Shown: positions 17,821 through 26,397 of the stretch, piece by piece
Numbering within the stretch: position 1 is the first letter of the stretch
How the letters are laid out: each line of letters begins with the position of its first letter
From: Arcicella rosea
GTDB lineage: Bacteria > Bacteroidota > Bacteroidia > Cytophagales > Spirosomataceae
Direction: 5' to 3'
Assembly: GCF_040543805.1 (NCBI RefSeq)
Contig: NZ_JBEUMS010000001.1
Coordinates: 620,001-684,000 of the forward strand
Length of the DNA stretch: 64,000 nucleotides
The notes under the pieces: generated by a model
What the model was told of the DNA's origin: nothing
The model's input: the letters and a program-made list of their open reading frames with translations, nothing else
Databases searched by the model: none
Program-made: the position numbers and the translations under genes

Positions 17821-19008
17821 TTAGTCTAAAATTTCAGTTACTTGACCAGCACCTACTGTACGACCACCCTCACGGATAGCGAAACGAAGACCTTTGTCCA
17901 TCGCTACTTTGTTCAATAAAGTTACTGAGATTGTCAAGTTATCACCAGGCATACACATTTCTACTCCTTCTGGCAACATGATTTCTCCTGTTACGTCAGT
18001 TGTACGGAAATAGAATTGTGGACGATATTTGTTAAAGAATGGAGTATGACGACCACCTTCTTCTTTAGACAAGATATAAACCTCTGCTTTGAATTTAGTG
18101 TGAGGCTTTACAGAACCTGGCTTACAAATAACCATACCACGACGGATAGATTCTTTGTCGATACCACGTAATAATAAACCTACGTTATCACCAGCTTCAC
18201 CACGGTCAAGGATTTTACGGAACATCTCAACACCAGTTACAACTGATTTCAAGCCTTCAGCACCCATACCTAAGATATCTACTGCTTCACCTGAGTTGAT
18301 GATACCAGTTTCGATACGACCTGTTGCTACAGTACCACGACCAGTGATCGAGAATACGTCTTCAACTGGCATCAAGAAAGGCTTATCAACATCACGCTTA
18401 GGAAGTGGAATCCAGCTATCAACTGCATCCATTAACGCTTCGATAGTAGCTACCCATTTAGCATCTCCGTTCAAACCACCTAAAGCAGAACCTTGGATTA
18501 CTGGAATGTTATCTCCATCAAATTCATAGAATGATAACAATTCACGAATTTCCATTTCTACTAATTCAAGTAATTCTGGATCGTCAACCATATCCACTTT
18601 GTTCATGAATACAACCAATTGAGGTACACCAACTTGGCGAGACAACAAGATGTGTTCACGAGTTTGTGGCATTGGACCGTCAGTTGCAGCAACTACGATG
18701 ATAGCACCATCCATTTGAGCAGCACCAGTTACCATGTTTTTCACGTAATCGGCGTGACCTGGACAGTCAACGTGTGCATAGTGACGGTTAGCTGTTGAAT
18801 ATTCTACGTGAGCAGTGTTGATAGTGATACCACGCTCTTTTTCTTCAGGAGCCGAGTCAATTGATGAGAAATCTTTTTTCTCAGCAAGTCCTTTTTCTGA
18901 CAATACTTTCGTAATTGCAGCAGTCAATGTAGTTTTACCGTGGTCAACGTGACCGATTGTACCAATGTTTACGTGGGGCTTACTACGGTCAAAATTCTCT
19001 TTTGCCAT
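17821..19008 (-). CDS. tuf: Elongation factor Tu
   Basis: Delivers aminoacyl-tRNA to the ribosome as a GTPase. 395 aa. The GTPase motifs are all present: GHVDHGKTT near residue 19 (G1), RGITINTAH (G2), DCPGHADY (G3), MNKVD (G4) and a GSAL G5. The C-terminal barrel domains end in VGAGQVTEILD. The start MAKENFDRSKPHVN is the Bacteroidota form. It is the last gene of a tRNA-Tyr, tRNA-Gly, tRNA-Thr, tuf transcript and has its own terminator. Confidence 0.98.
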   Translation of the reverse strand: MAKENFDRSKPHVNIGTIGHVDHGKTTLTAAITKVLSEKGLAEKKDFSSIDSAPEEKERGITINTAHVEYSTANRHYAHVDCPGHADYVKNMVTGAAQMDGAIIVVAATDGPMPQTREHILLSRQVGVPQLVVFMNKVDMVDDPELLELVEMEIRELLSFYEFDGDNIPVIQGSALGGLNGDAKWVATIEALMDAVDSWIPLPKRDVDKPFLMPVEDVFSITGRGTVATGRIETGIINSGEAVDILGMGAEGLKSVVTGVEMFRKILDRGEAGDNVGLLLRGIDKESIRRGMVICKPGSVKPHTKFKAEVYILSKEEGGRHTPFFNKYRPQFYFRTTDVTGEIMLPEGVEMCMPGDNLTISVTLLNKVAMDKGLRFAIREGGRTVGAGQVTEILD

Positions 19009-19166
19009 GATATTTAGTTCTTAATTAGTTTTATTTAAAAATTGTTTGATACTTTTTACATTTGAAACATTGAGGATTTGAATATTTGAAAACATTTTAA
19101 CTTATTCTGTAAAAACAACAAAATAACTTCCAAATCTTCAAATTAAAACAATCTTCAAAAGATTCG

Positions 19167-19238
<72 letters not shown>

Positions 19239-19272
19239 AAACTCCAAAACCTAACCCTTAGAAATTATAAGA

Positions 19273-19331
19273 GGTTAATTGTTAATCGTTTTTAGCTAAA
19301 CTAATAACTATTAACTAATTAACAACTAACC
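19273..19331. repeat. Imperfect inverted repeat between tRNA-Gly and tRNA-Thr
   Basis: GGTTAATTGTTAAT (19273-19286) is complementary at 13 of 14 positions to ATTAACAACTAACC (19318-19331). It could form a hairpin in the tRNA-tuf precursor. The spacers next to it hold similar simple-word palindromes. Confidence 0.5.
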
Positions 19332-19349
19332 ACTTACTATTGTTTCCTT

Positions 19350-19425
19350 TGGAGCGGGAGACGGGGCTCGAACCCGCCACCTATAGCTTGGAAGGCTATC
19401 GCTCTACCAAATGAGCTACTCCCGC
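19350..19425 (-). tRNA. tRNA-Gly(UCC), CCA encoded
   Basis: Minus-strand cloverleaf: acceptor GCGGGAG / CTCCCGC, T73, then CCA at 19350-19352. Anticodon stem-loop ATAGC-CTTCCAA-GCTAT (TCC), T arm with TTCGAGC. It is the only tRNA in the window where I see an encoded CCA. Confidence 0.95.
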
Positions 19426-19493
19426 TTACTCTAATAGTGAAATGATTGAGATTGAATTTTAAAATCAATTTAAACATTCACTCATTCAAATCG

Positions 19494-19576
19494 TGGGGGC
19501 GGATGGATTCGAACCACCGAAGGAATACTCCAGCAGAGTTACAGTCTGCCCCATTTGGCCACTCTGGTACACCCCC
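19494..19576 (-). tRNA. tRNA-Tyr(GUA)
   Basis: 83-nt class II tRNA on the minus strand: acceptor GGGGGTG / CGCCCCC with A73, anticodon stem-loop GCAGA-CTGTAAC-TCTGC (GTA), long variable arm, T loop TTCGAAT. First gene of the tuf transcript. Confidence 0.95.
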
Positions 19577-19628
19577 ATTTTCTCTACTTTCGAACCGCTT
19601 TCGTTTAGCGTTCTGGTGAAAGAGTGTG

Positions 19629-19659
19629 CAAAGGTAAGTTTATTTTTTATTTTGTCAAA
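19629..19659 (-). promoter_or_regulatory. Promoter of tRNA-Tyr-Gly-Thr-tuf
   Basis: On the minus strand TTTG (19656-19659) and TACCTTTG (19629-19636) are separated by exactly 19 bp. The leader to tRNA-Tyr contains a GAACGC...GCGGTTC hairpin. Confidence 0.8.
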
Positions 19660-19788
19660 CGTTAAATAAGTTTTTTTTCACTTTTTTTTCGCAAAAAAAT
19701 ATAATTACCTGATAATTTGACAGTTACAAAATTGGCATTAATTGAATATTTTAAACGAAAAAATATTCAATTAATGCCAATGTCTTTT

Positions 19789-20988
19789 TTATAATCTTAT
19801 TCCAAAACTTACTCCGCTGATACCAGGACCTCTTCCATCTTGAAAAAGCTTATTCATATCATAGTTAACAAATAAGTCTGGAAAATTCTTTAATCCTAAT
19901 TCAAAAGCTAAACCATAACGAAGATTGTTCAAATAAAAGCTACTGTGATTCCAGTTCTTATCACCGCTATCTTCTTCTTTTGTTTTAGTGTAACTATCTA
20001 TTCGATAACCTACATAACCACCTGCTGCCACATAAGTTACTACACTTCCTTTTTTAAAGGCAACATAAGGCATTACTGGAATGTTGATGTTCGCTACTGT
20101 CAATTTGTTTCGAGAAAGTGGAATTACATCTCCTTTGCTGTCTTTATAATTTTCAAAAGCTACATTGTTTGTTCCTTTAACAAGATAATTATTGTTTTCG
20201 AACATAAAATTGTTCCATGATACTTCTAAACCGTAGCTAATCTTCAAAGCTGCTTTTGCTCCTTTACTAATCATTCCGCTACGAGTCCAACCAAAACCAA
20301 AGTATCTCGAACCGAAAGGACTTAATTCAAAATCTTTGCTATTGTAAATACCAGAGATACTTCCTGTATTAGAAAACCCGTTGAAACCAAAGTAGATATT
20401 GAAACCCGAACGGCTAGAGAATCCTTGGTCTCTACGATTTACCTTAGCAGTATCTTTCAAAATTACTTTCACTTCATCATTTCCATCTTTAACCACTACC
20501 CCATTCCAACTCACGTGAACCTCGTCTCTGCCATCTTTAACATGTACTCCGCCACCGCCAATTTTCACATTTGAATTATTATTGATATTGTATTCTCTGC
20601 GAGTTGATTGGTTTGTTGCTGAACTTCTATTCAATTCTTCTGTTTTGGCATTAATCGCTACATTGATACTTTTATTGTTTTGTGTAATGACCAAGACAGT
20701 ATCTTTACTTAATTCACTATTAACGACTCTGCGAATCCCTTTCCAAGTATCATCATCAAGGTTCATTCCATTTTTTTGAAACAATTCCTGCAAATCTTCT
20801 TTTAATGATCTACTAGGATTTTTGCTGTTTAATAAAGTCTGATTACGCTTGTCGATATTAATAACTGTTGAATCTGCTTCATTTGATTTTGCCGAACTTT
20901 TAAAACTAGTTATTGAGCTAACAAAAACTGAAAAAATTATTGAGAAAGTGATTTTGCTCACGATACTCTTGATTCTGAACGTTTCCAT
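19789..20988 (-). CDS. Predicted exported beta-barrel protein, last gene of an ECF sigma operon (399 aa)
   Basis: I do not recognise a named family. A hydrophobic N-terminal segment (SKITFSIIFSVFVSSITS) looks like a signal peptide. A polar middle region includes a helical segment (SRSLKEDLQELFQKNGMNL), and a glycine/asparagine stretch leads into two similar short units, VHVKDGRDEVHV and VVVKDGNDEVKV (about residues 150-180). From about residue 195 the sequence alternates in short strands and ends in VSFGIRL, as small outer-membrane barrels do. It follows the ECF sigma and anti-sigma-like genes on the same strand after 159 bp, so it may be a regulated envelope protein or part of the signal input. 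Confidence 0.75.
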   Translation of the reverse strand: METFRIKSIVSKITFSIIFSVFVSSITSFKSSAKSNEADSTVINIDKRNQTLLNSKNPSRSLKEDLQELFQKNGMNLDDDTWKGIRRVVNSELSKDTVLVITQNNKSINVAINAKTEELNRSSATNQSTRREYNINNNSNVKIGGGGVHVKDGRDEVHVSWNGVVVKDGNDEVKVILKDTAKVNRRDQGFSSRSGFNIYFGFNGFSNTGSISGIYNSKDFELSPFGSRYFGFGWTRSGMISKGAKAALKISYGLEVSWNNFMFENNNYLVKGTNNVAFENYKDSKGDVIPLSRNKLTVANINIPVMPYVAFKKGSVVTYVAAGGYVGYRIDSYTKTKEEDSGDKNWNHSSFYLNNLRYGLAFELGLKNFPDLFVNYDMNKLFQDGRGPGISGVSFGIRL

Positions 20989-21147
20989 GGCGATTTTATT
21001 TATTGTTTTTAGGTTTTAAGAGATTTCTGTACCGGTTAATTCTATTCCTGCATGCCTTGGTTTTGAATTAAATTAGTAGTTAATCTAAAAACTCGTTGTT
21101 TACATTTTAAGATGCAAATGGTTAATCTTTGGTTGCATCAATTTTAT

Positions 21148-21945
21148 TTATTTTTCTGTTTCTTCTCCGTTTGTCAAAGCATTTTCTATTTTGGCATCTG
21201 CTCTAGCTAATAACTTTTGTGGTTTAAAGCCTACTTCTTTCCAGTCCACATTTTCACCATTTTTAGCTCTTTTCAATTGTTGCCAAATTTTATTGAATTT
21301 GCTTTGTTTTCTATTAGCACTTTCATCAAGAACCGTGGCTTCTGCAACAGTTTCTGATTGTGTTTCTATTAAATTCAGAACGATTGTCTCTTTCTCAGGT
21401 TTTACAATTGGTTTTTGAGTATTTTCTACAACTAACACAATCGTATTGGTTTCAAGACTAGGTTTTGAAATAGGTTGAAGAGTAATATTTTTACTTAAAA
21501 TCACTTCTTCATTACTATTTGTCAGTGCTTTTTCAAACTTAGTTTTTTTATGCTTAGGCACAATCACCTTCTCATTGCGTTTGCCTGCTGCGATTTCCAC
21601 TGTAATCTTCTCATTATCTTGAAGACTTGCTAGACTTTCTTTTTCTTCAGAAGATTTTATTACTTCCGCAAAATTCTTTTCTGTTTTTACTTTTGGGTTA
21701 CTTTTTTCTACAGAAGCAAATTTATCATCCACAGTATTTTCAGAAGTATTCAACCAATAGACTCCTGAGGCTAATAGTAAAGCAACAGAAGCAGCAGAAG
21801 CAAATTTCCACCAAAGCGGTATTACTTTACTTTCTTGCTTTTCTAATCTTGTTTGTAGTTTTTCCCATGCAGCAGCACGTGGTTGACGCTCGTATTGCTG
21901 TAGCTTTTCGGCAAAAAACTTATCAATATTTTCTTGGTTTTTCAT
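21148..21945 (-). CDS. Single-span membrane protein, probable anti-sigma factor
   Basis: A 265-aa protein encoded 26 bp after the ECF sigma gene. Residues 1-40 form a charged helix (MKNQENIDKFFAEKLQQYE, then RAAAWEKLQTRLEKQ) of the kind that begins many Bacteroidota anti-sigma-like proteins. A transmembrane helix follows (about 43-65, WWKFASAASVALLLASGVYWL). The rest is a long low-complexity periplasmic stretch rich in K, E, T and V, with a helical end (FNKIWQQLKRAKNGENVDWKE). There is no zinc motif. The anti-sigma role rests on position and topology rather than a recognised domain. Confidence 0.7.
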   Translation of the reverse strand: MKNQENIDKFFAEKLQQYERQPRAAAWEKLQTRLEKQESKVIPLWWKFASAASVALLLASGVYWLNTSENTVDDKFASVEKSNPKVKTEKNFAEVIKSSEEKESLASLQDNEKITVEIAAGKRNEKVIVPKHKKTKFEKALTNSNEEVILSKNITLQPISKPSLETNTIVLVVENTQKPIVKPEKETIVLNLIETQSETVAEATVLDESANRKQSKFNKIWQQLKRAKNGENVDWKEVGFKPQKLLARADAKIENALTNGEETEK

Positions 21946-21971
21946 ATATTTTTCGATTAATCAAAATCGAG

Positions 21972-22517
21972 TTAAATCATTTGAACGACTGCATTTTGTA
22001 AAATTACTCTTGCTCTTGATAATTGAGATTTCGATGTACTCTCAGTTATTCCTAATTGGTCGGCAATTTCTGCATGAGAATATCCTTCGATGGCATATAA
22101 ATTAAATACTGTTCGATAGCCTGTAGGAAGTTTCTCTATTAATTTAAGTAAATCTTTTGTTTCAAGGTCTGTTCTGAATTGTTCGGGTTCTGGTTCGTAA
22201 AGAATTTGATCATAGCTTACTTCAAATTGTGTTTTCTTGTTACTTCTCAGATACATCAACGATTCATTAACCATAATCCGACGAATCCATCCTTCAAAAC
22301 TTCCTTCCAATTTAAAACTATTAATCTTGTCGAATACTTTTACAAAACCTTCAATCATTACTTCTTCCGCTTCAAATTCATCGTGCACATACCTAAAACA
22401 TATCCCCAACATTTTTGGGGAATACTTCTCGTAAACTCTTCGTTGGGCTTTTGGATCGCCTTTCTGACAAGCTTTTACTAATGCCTCTTCAGTTTGAAAT
22501 AAAGTAATCAGTTTCAC
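21972..22517 (-). CDS. ECF-family RNA polymerase sigma factor
   Basis: A 181-aa extracytoplasmic-function sigma factor. Region 2 (about residues 12-95) includes YSPKMLGICFRYVHDEFEAEE and the FEGWIRRIMVNES -10-recognition helix. Region 4 (about 118-175) holds the helix-turn-helix YSHAEIADQLGITESTSKSQLSRAR. First gene of a three-gene operon with a membrane anti-sigma-like protein and a predicted outer-membrane protein, the usual arrangement for envelope-stress or surface signalling in Bacteroidota. It is divergent from murI with 209 bp between, which must hold both promoters. Confidence 0.93.
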   Translation of the reverse strand: MKLITLFQTEEALVKACQKGDPKAQRRVYEKYSPKMLGICFRYVHDEFEAEEVMIEGFVKVFDKINSFKLEGSFEGWIRRIMVNESLMYLRSNKKTQFEVSYDQILYEPEPEQFRTDLETKDLLKLIEKLPTGYRTVFNLYAIEGYSHAEIADQLGITESTSKSQLSRARVILQNAVVQMI

Positions 22518-22726
22518 GGTATAAAGTTCTGGTTTAGCTTTTTATAAATCTGGGGTTCAGAGCAATTTGTTAACTTAATTACTTTCAAGATGAAATATAC
22601 TAATGAAAGGTTGCACGATAAATATTGAATATTCAAATTTGTAAACAATAATTGATTTTTCTTTCTAAAGAACAATTTTAAAGAAGGTCAAATTCATACG
22701 AAATTTCCCATTCTAATCATTTTTAT

Positions 22727-23533
22727 ATGAATTCATCTGCAGCAATTGGCATTTTTGATAGCGGTATTGGTGGCTTAACAGTTGCTCATGCAGTAACAAA
22801 ACTACTTCCAAACGAAAATATTATTTACTTTGGCGATACTGCACACTTGCCTTATGGTGATAAATCTGCGGCAGCGATTCAAGCATATTCTATCAAAATT
22901 TGTAATGTTTTATTGCAACAAAAATGTAAAATCATTTTGATTGCCTGTAATTCAGCCTCGGCTGCTGCTTATGAATTGGTAAAAGAATATGTAGGTAGCA
23001 AAGCCAAAGTAATGAATGTAATTGACCCAGTGGTTAATTATATTTCAGAAAACTATGCAGGTAAAACAATTGGCTTGATTGGTACAAAGCAAACCGTAAA
23101 CTCTAATATTTATCGTAAAAAAACAGATGCTTTAGAAAAAGATATTACTTTAAAGTCATTGGCAACACCATTACTCGCTCCGATGATTGAAGAAGGTTTT
23201 TTTAACCATAATATTTCTGAAAGTATTATTCAAGAATACTTAAAAAATGAAGAATTGAAAGATATAGAAGCGCTTATTTTAGGTTGTACACATTATCCAT
23301 TAATCAAAAAGCAAATAGAAAATTATTACAAAGATTCTGTAACAGTTTTGGATACTTCTGAAATCGTAGCAAAGTCTGTTAAGGAGTTTCTGTCTGAAAA
23401 TAATGCTTTGAATGCTTTAAATGCGCATATCAAACATTTTTATGTTTCAGACTATACACAATCATTTGAAACATCAACAAAAATCTTTTTTGGCGAACAA
23501 ATTCGGCTAGAATATTATCCACTTTGGGAATAA
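22727..23533 (+). CDS. murI: Glutamate racemase
   Basis: Interconverts L- and D-glutamate, supplying D-Glu for peptidoglycan. 268 aa, cytoplasmic. Both catalytic cysteines are visible: in ACNSASA near residue 74 and in GCTHYPLI near residue 186. The phosphate/base motif FDSGIGGLTV near residue 10 and the FGDTAHLPYG block are intact. A strong hairpin follows at once. Confidence 0.96.
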   Translation: MNSSAAIGIFDSGIGGLTVAHAVTKLLPNENIIYFGDTAHLPYGDKSAAAIQAYSIKICNVLLQQKCKIILIACNSASAAAYELVKEYVGSKAKVMNVIDPVVNYISENYAGKTIGLIGTKQTVNSNIYRKKTDALEKDITLKSLATPLLAPMIEEGFFNHNISESIIQEYLKNEELKDIEALILGCTHYPLIKKQIENYYKDSVTVLDTSEIVAKSVKEFLSENNALNALNAHIKHFYVSDYTQSFETSTKIFFGEQIRLEYYPLWE

Positions 23534-23534
23534 T

Positions 23535-23570
23535 AAAAATGGTTTCAGAATGTGTTCTGAAACCATTTTT
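23535..23570. terminator. Bidirectional terminator after murI
   Basis: A perfect 16-bp stem, AAAAATGGTTTCAGAA / TTCTGAAACCATTTTT, with a TGTG loop. It lies between murI and the convergent end of the respiratory gene cluster. Confidence 0.9.
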
Positions 23571-23571
23571 A

Positions 23572-23841
23572 TTAACTGAAAGCTTTTCTTAAACGTTGTC
23601 TCAAAATTGTTTGAGGCGACATACTCTTTTTTGAACTCTTCCACCACAAATATCCAACAACTGCTACAATCAAGTATGGTGTAACTAATAAATACAAAAT
23701 AGCAAAGTTCAAGTTTGATGCAATTTGGCTTCTACCATTCGAAACCGTACTCTCTACCGTCATTCGGCACATAGCACATTGTGCAAAGCTCATCGACAGC
23801 GAAAGCAAAAATATAAGGGAAGTTAAAATGAGTTTTTTCAT
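23572..23841 (-). CDS. Small exported membrane protein with a CxxC motif (89 aa)
   Basis: An 89-aa protein with a cleavable-looking signal (MKKLILTSLIFLLSLSMSFAQ) directly followed by CAMCR, then a short loop. A second transmembrane helix (ILYLLVTPYLIVAVVGYLWW) and a basic cytoplasmic tail (RQRLRKAF) follow. The CxxC would sit at the mature N-terminus on the periplasmic side. It is the last gene of the cytochrome oxidase region, after Sco and DUF420, so a role in oxidase assembly or copper handling is plausible. No family function is known to me. Confidence 0.75.
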   Translation of the reverse strand: MKKLILTSLIFLLSLSMSFAQCAMCRMTVESTVSNGRSQIASNLNFAILYLLVTPYLIVAVVGYLWWKSSKKSMSPQTILRQRLRKAFS

Positions 23842-23864
23842 AAATCCTTTATGGGGGAAAACGA

Positions 23865-24404
23865 TTACTTATAATATGGAGAAATCATCAAGTAAACAAT
23901 TACACCTGTTACCGAAACATATAACCACATTGGGAAAGTAAATTTTACAATTTTTTTATGTAAATCAATTTGATTACTCAAAGCATAATACATTGATCTA
24001 AGGACAAACCATACCACACTAATGGATAAACCAATGTGCGAAAGTAAGAAAAAATAATATACTGCTCTTATAGCTCCTTCGCCTTTAAAAGGAGTAGAAG
24101 GATTAGAAATATGGTACAATATATATAAAACTAAAAACAATGAACCTTGAATGAACGACAAACTCATCATTTTTTGGTGCCATTTAATATTATTATTTTT
24201 AATAAAAATGTAGCCAATAATTAATGTAATTGAAGTGGTTGTATTAAGTACACCAATTACATGAGGTAATATTTTTGTCCAAGCTCCTAAATCAATTTTT
24301 GTACGAACTCCTATCAGTACTGCTACTGCTAAAGGAATTGCAATTGACAAAACATTAACTAGCTTTTCATTTTTTTCGTTTTTCTCTACCACTAATGAAG
24401 CCAT
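23865..24404 (-). CDS. DUF420 family membrane protein, oxidase-associated
   Basis: A 179-aa integral membrane protein with five hydrophobic segments. Conserved-looking histidines sit in or near helices (LPHVIGVLNTT, KWHQKMMSL, LYHISNPSTPF, LLSHIGLSI, LHKKIVKFT), the pattern of the DUF420 family. Family members are found with caa3-type oxidases, and one relative is needed for heme-copper oxidase maturation in Firmicutes. It lies 20 bp after the Sco gene, surely in the same operon. Confidence 0.85.
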   Translation of the reverse strand: MASLVVEKNEKNEKLVNVLSIAIPLAVAVLIGVRTKIDLGAWTKILPHVIGVLNTTTSITLIIGYIFIKNNNIKWHQKMMSLSFIQGSLFLVLYILYHISNPSTPFKGEGAIRAVYYFFLLSHIGLSISVVWFVLRSMYYALSNQIDLHKKIVKFTFPMWLYVSVTGVIVYLMISPYYK

Positions 24405-24424
24405 TTTTCTTTCCGTTTTCTAAA

Positions 24425-25150
24425 TCAACTATTGGTTTGATATATTTTCAAGAGTACTCTCATTTCAAGGATTAATCTATCAACATCCTTTTTGTCAGTT
24501 CCATCATAAAAACCTCTGATGTGTCCTTCCTTATCTACAAGTATTAACTTTTCAGAATGGATAAATGTTTCGTCTGGAATTTTAATTGCTTTATCATACT
24601 CTGAAGCATCTGCTACTGGAATGTAATATCCTTTCACAGCCAAGGGATAAATCACTTTTTTTTCACCAGTCAAAAAATGCCATTTTCCACTTTTAGCGTC
24701 GTATTCTTTGGCATATTTTTTCAATTGTTGAGCGTCATCATGAGAAGGGTCAACAGAGATAGAAACAAAATTTACTTCTTCATTTTCTGAAAAAGTATCT
24801 TGTACTCTTGTAAGTTGCGTTGACATCTTTGGACAAATAGAAGTACATCTTGTAAAGAAAAAATCTGTTACATAAATTTTTCCTTTCAATGTACTGCTCG
24901 AAAACTCACTCCCATTTTCATCTATCAATTCCCAGTTAGGAATAGTATGAAAAACGGTATCCATTTCAGGTTGATTCCATCTTGGATTTGGATTTTTCTT
25001 CAACATCACATTTCCAGTTGTAGAATCTGTCAATGGAATCATGTAGGGTAATTCATAATGGTTTTCACCAAAACCCTTTAAATATAAAAAAATTAAAGCT
25101 GGAACAACTAACGCAGCGATTAGGATTCCAGCTTTTTGAGACTTTTGCAT
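24425..25150 (-). CDS. SCO1/SenC-family copper chaperone
   Basis: A 241-aa membrane-anchored thioredoxin-fold protein that helps deliver copper to the CuA site of subunit II. It has an N-terminal anchor (AGILIAALVVPALIFLYL), then the copper-binding CxxxC in FFTRCTSICPKMS (about residue 100) and the distal histidine in ETFIHSEKL (about residue 195). All three ligands are kept. The position just after the oxidase structural genes fits. Two stem-loops separate it from the subunit IV gene upstream. Confidence 0.94.
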   Translation of the reverse strand: MQKSQKAGILIAALVVPALIFLYLKGFGENHYELPYMIPLTDSTTGNVMLKKNPNPRWNQPEMDTVFHTIPNWELIDENGSEFSSSTLKGKIYVTDFFFTRCTSICPKMSTQLTRVQDTFSENEEVNFVSISVDPSHDDAQQLKKYAKEYDAKSGKWHFLTGEKKVIYPLAVKGYYIPVADASEYDKAIKIPDETFIHSEKLILVDKEGHIRGFYDGTDKKDVDRLILEMRVLLKIYQTNS

Positions 25151-25173
25151 GATTGTTTTCTTTAATCAATCTT

Positions 25174-25235
25174 AATGTTTTAGTATCGCTACTAAAACAT
25201 TTGTGGATAATTACCAAGAAGTAATTATCCACAAA
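25174..25235 (-). terminator. Two adjacent stem-loops between subunit IV and Sco genes
   Basis: A perfect 15-bp stem (TTTGTGGATAATTAC 25200-25214, GTAATTATCCACAAA 25221-25235) lies next to a perfect 12-bp stem (AATGTTTTAGTA 25174-25185, TACTAAAACATT 25190-25201). Neither has a long T tail on the minus strand, so they may be transcript-end or mRNA-stability elements rather than full terminators. Confidence 0.6.
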
Positions 25236-25240
25236 TTATA

Positions 25241-25558
25241 TCAGTAAAGGTGACCGCCTTCGTACATCAAAGCAATCAATAACCAAACTACAAACACTGT
25301 TGGTATTAATACAGACCAGATAAGCGTTTTCACTTCATGTTTCAAGTGCATAAATTCTCCTACGATGAAAAATGCTTTAACAATTGTCATTATAACGAAG
25401 ATAGCAACTCTAAAATGGTTAGCTGGTAAAGTAAATGCAATAACGAATTCTATCGCTGTAAGGACTAAAAGAATCCAAAACGTTTTCCAGATAGCCGCCG
25501 TTTGTGCTGGTGGAATTACTTTTTCATCAACATGTGATGAATGATTATGTGATGCCAT
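25241..25558 (-). CDS. Cytochrome c oxidase subunit IV-type small subunit
   Basis: A 105-aa protein with a short histidine-containing N-terminus (MASHNHSSHVDEK) and three transmembrane helices. The family signature lies in FFIVGEFMHLKHEVKTLIW, as in prokaryotic caa3/CyoD-like subunit IV. It directly follows the subunit III gene and completes the oxidase. It probably has a structural role. Confidence 0.88.
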   Translation of the reverse strand: MASHNHSSHVDEKVIPPAQTAAIWKTFWILLVLTAIEFVIAFTLPANHFRVAIFVIMTIVKAFFIVGEFMHLKHEVKTLIWSVLIPTVFVVWLLIALMYEGGHLY

Positions 25559-25585
25559 TATATTTTTAGATTAACAGTTATCGAA

Positions 25586-26344
25586 TTATACAAGATAGAA
25601 GAATGTAAATACAAACACCCAAACTAAATCTACAAAGTGCCAGTAAAGACCTACTTTCTCTACCATTTCGTAGTGACCACGACGCTCGTACAAGCCTGTA
25701 GCTGTGTTAAAGAAAATCAAGATATTTAAGATAACACCTGAGAATACGTGAGTTCCGTGGAAACCTGTAATAAAGAAGAATAAATCTGCAAATGCTGGAG
25801 GACCGTAAGGATTACGAGTCAAATTTGCACCTTCAATAGGATTACCCAATGCGTCTTTAGCAGCTAAAGCTAAATCAGCAGGACCATGAATGAAGTGAGT
25901 CCATTCCCAAGCTTGAGAACCTAAGAAAGTAAAACCTCCTACAATTGTCCAAAGCATCCATTTTTCAACATCAGCACGGTCGCCACGATGACCAGCTTCA
26001 ACAGCCAATACCATAGTAACAGAACTGAAAATCAAAATAAATGTCATGATTCCAACAAAAACTAATGGAGCCTCAACACCATGTAAAAATGGAACAGCTT
26101 CGAATACTTTGTCAGGGATTGGCCAGTGCGTAGTAGAGAAGAAAAACTTTTCATGAGCACCAGTGTATGCTTGCTGGCTAAAGCGAATCATACCGTAAGT
26201 TACCAATAAGGCTGAGAAAGTGAACGTATCTGAAAGTAAGAAAAACCACATCATTAGTTTTCCGTAACTAGCTTTCAAAGGCTCTGAACCACCCGACCAT
26301 GTCAATTTTTCAGGAACGGCAGTAGCAGCGTGTAATGCAGACAT
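25586..26344 (-). CDS. coxC: Cytochrome c oxidase subunit III
   Basis: A 252-aa integral membrane subunit with seven predicted helices. Typical subunit III blocks are present: the MMWFFLLSDTFTFSALLVTY segment near residue 30, EAGHRGDRADVEKWMLWT, QAWEWTHF near residue 145, FFFITGFHGTHVFSGVILN near residue 190 and YWHFVDLVWVFVF near the end. It is one of two tandem subunit III genes here; this one is longer and keeps an extended central loop (GPADLALAAKDALG). Confidence 0.93.
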   Translation of the reverse strand: MSALHAATAVPEKLTWSGGSEPLKASYGKLMMWFFLLSDTFTFSALLVTYGMIRFSQQAYTGAHEKFFFSTTHWPIPDKVFEAVPFLHGVEAPLVFVGIMTFILIFSSVTMVLAVEAGHRGDRADVEKWMLWTIVGGFTFLGSQAWEWTHFIHGPADLALAAKDALGNPIEGANLTRNPYGPPAFADLFFFITGFHGTHVFSGVILNILIFFNTATGLYERRGHYEMVEKVGLYWHFVDLVWVFVFTFFYLV

Positions 26345-26397
26345 CTTTTATAATTTGGGGTTTATTAATTATTTAAAAGTTCGCTAATTTAAACAGA

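Noticed and set aside
18155..18529. 124-codon plus-strand frame opposite tuf
   Set aside because: Shadow of the highly biased tuf codons.
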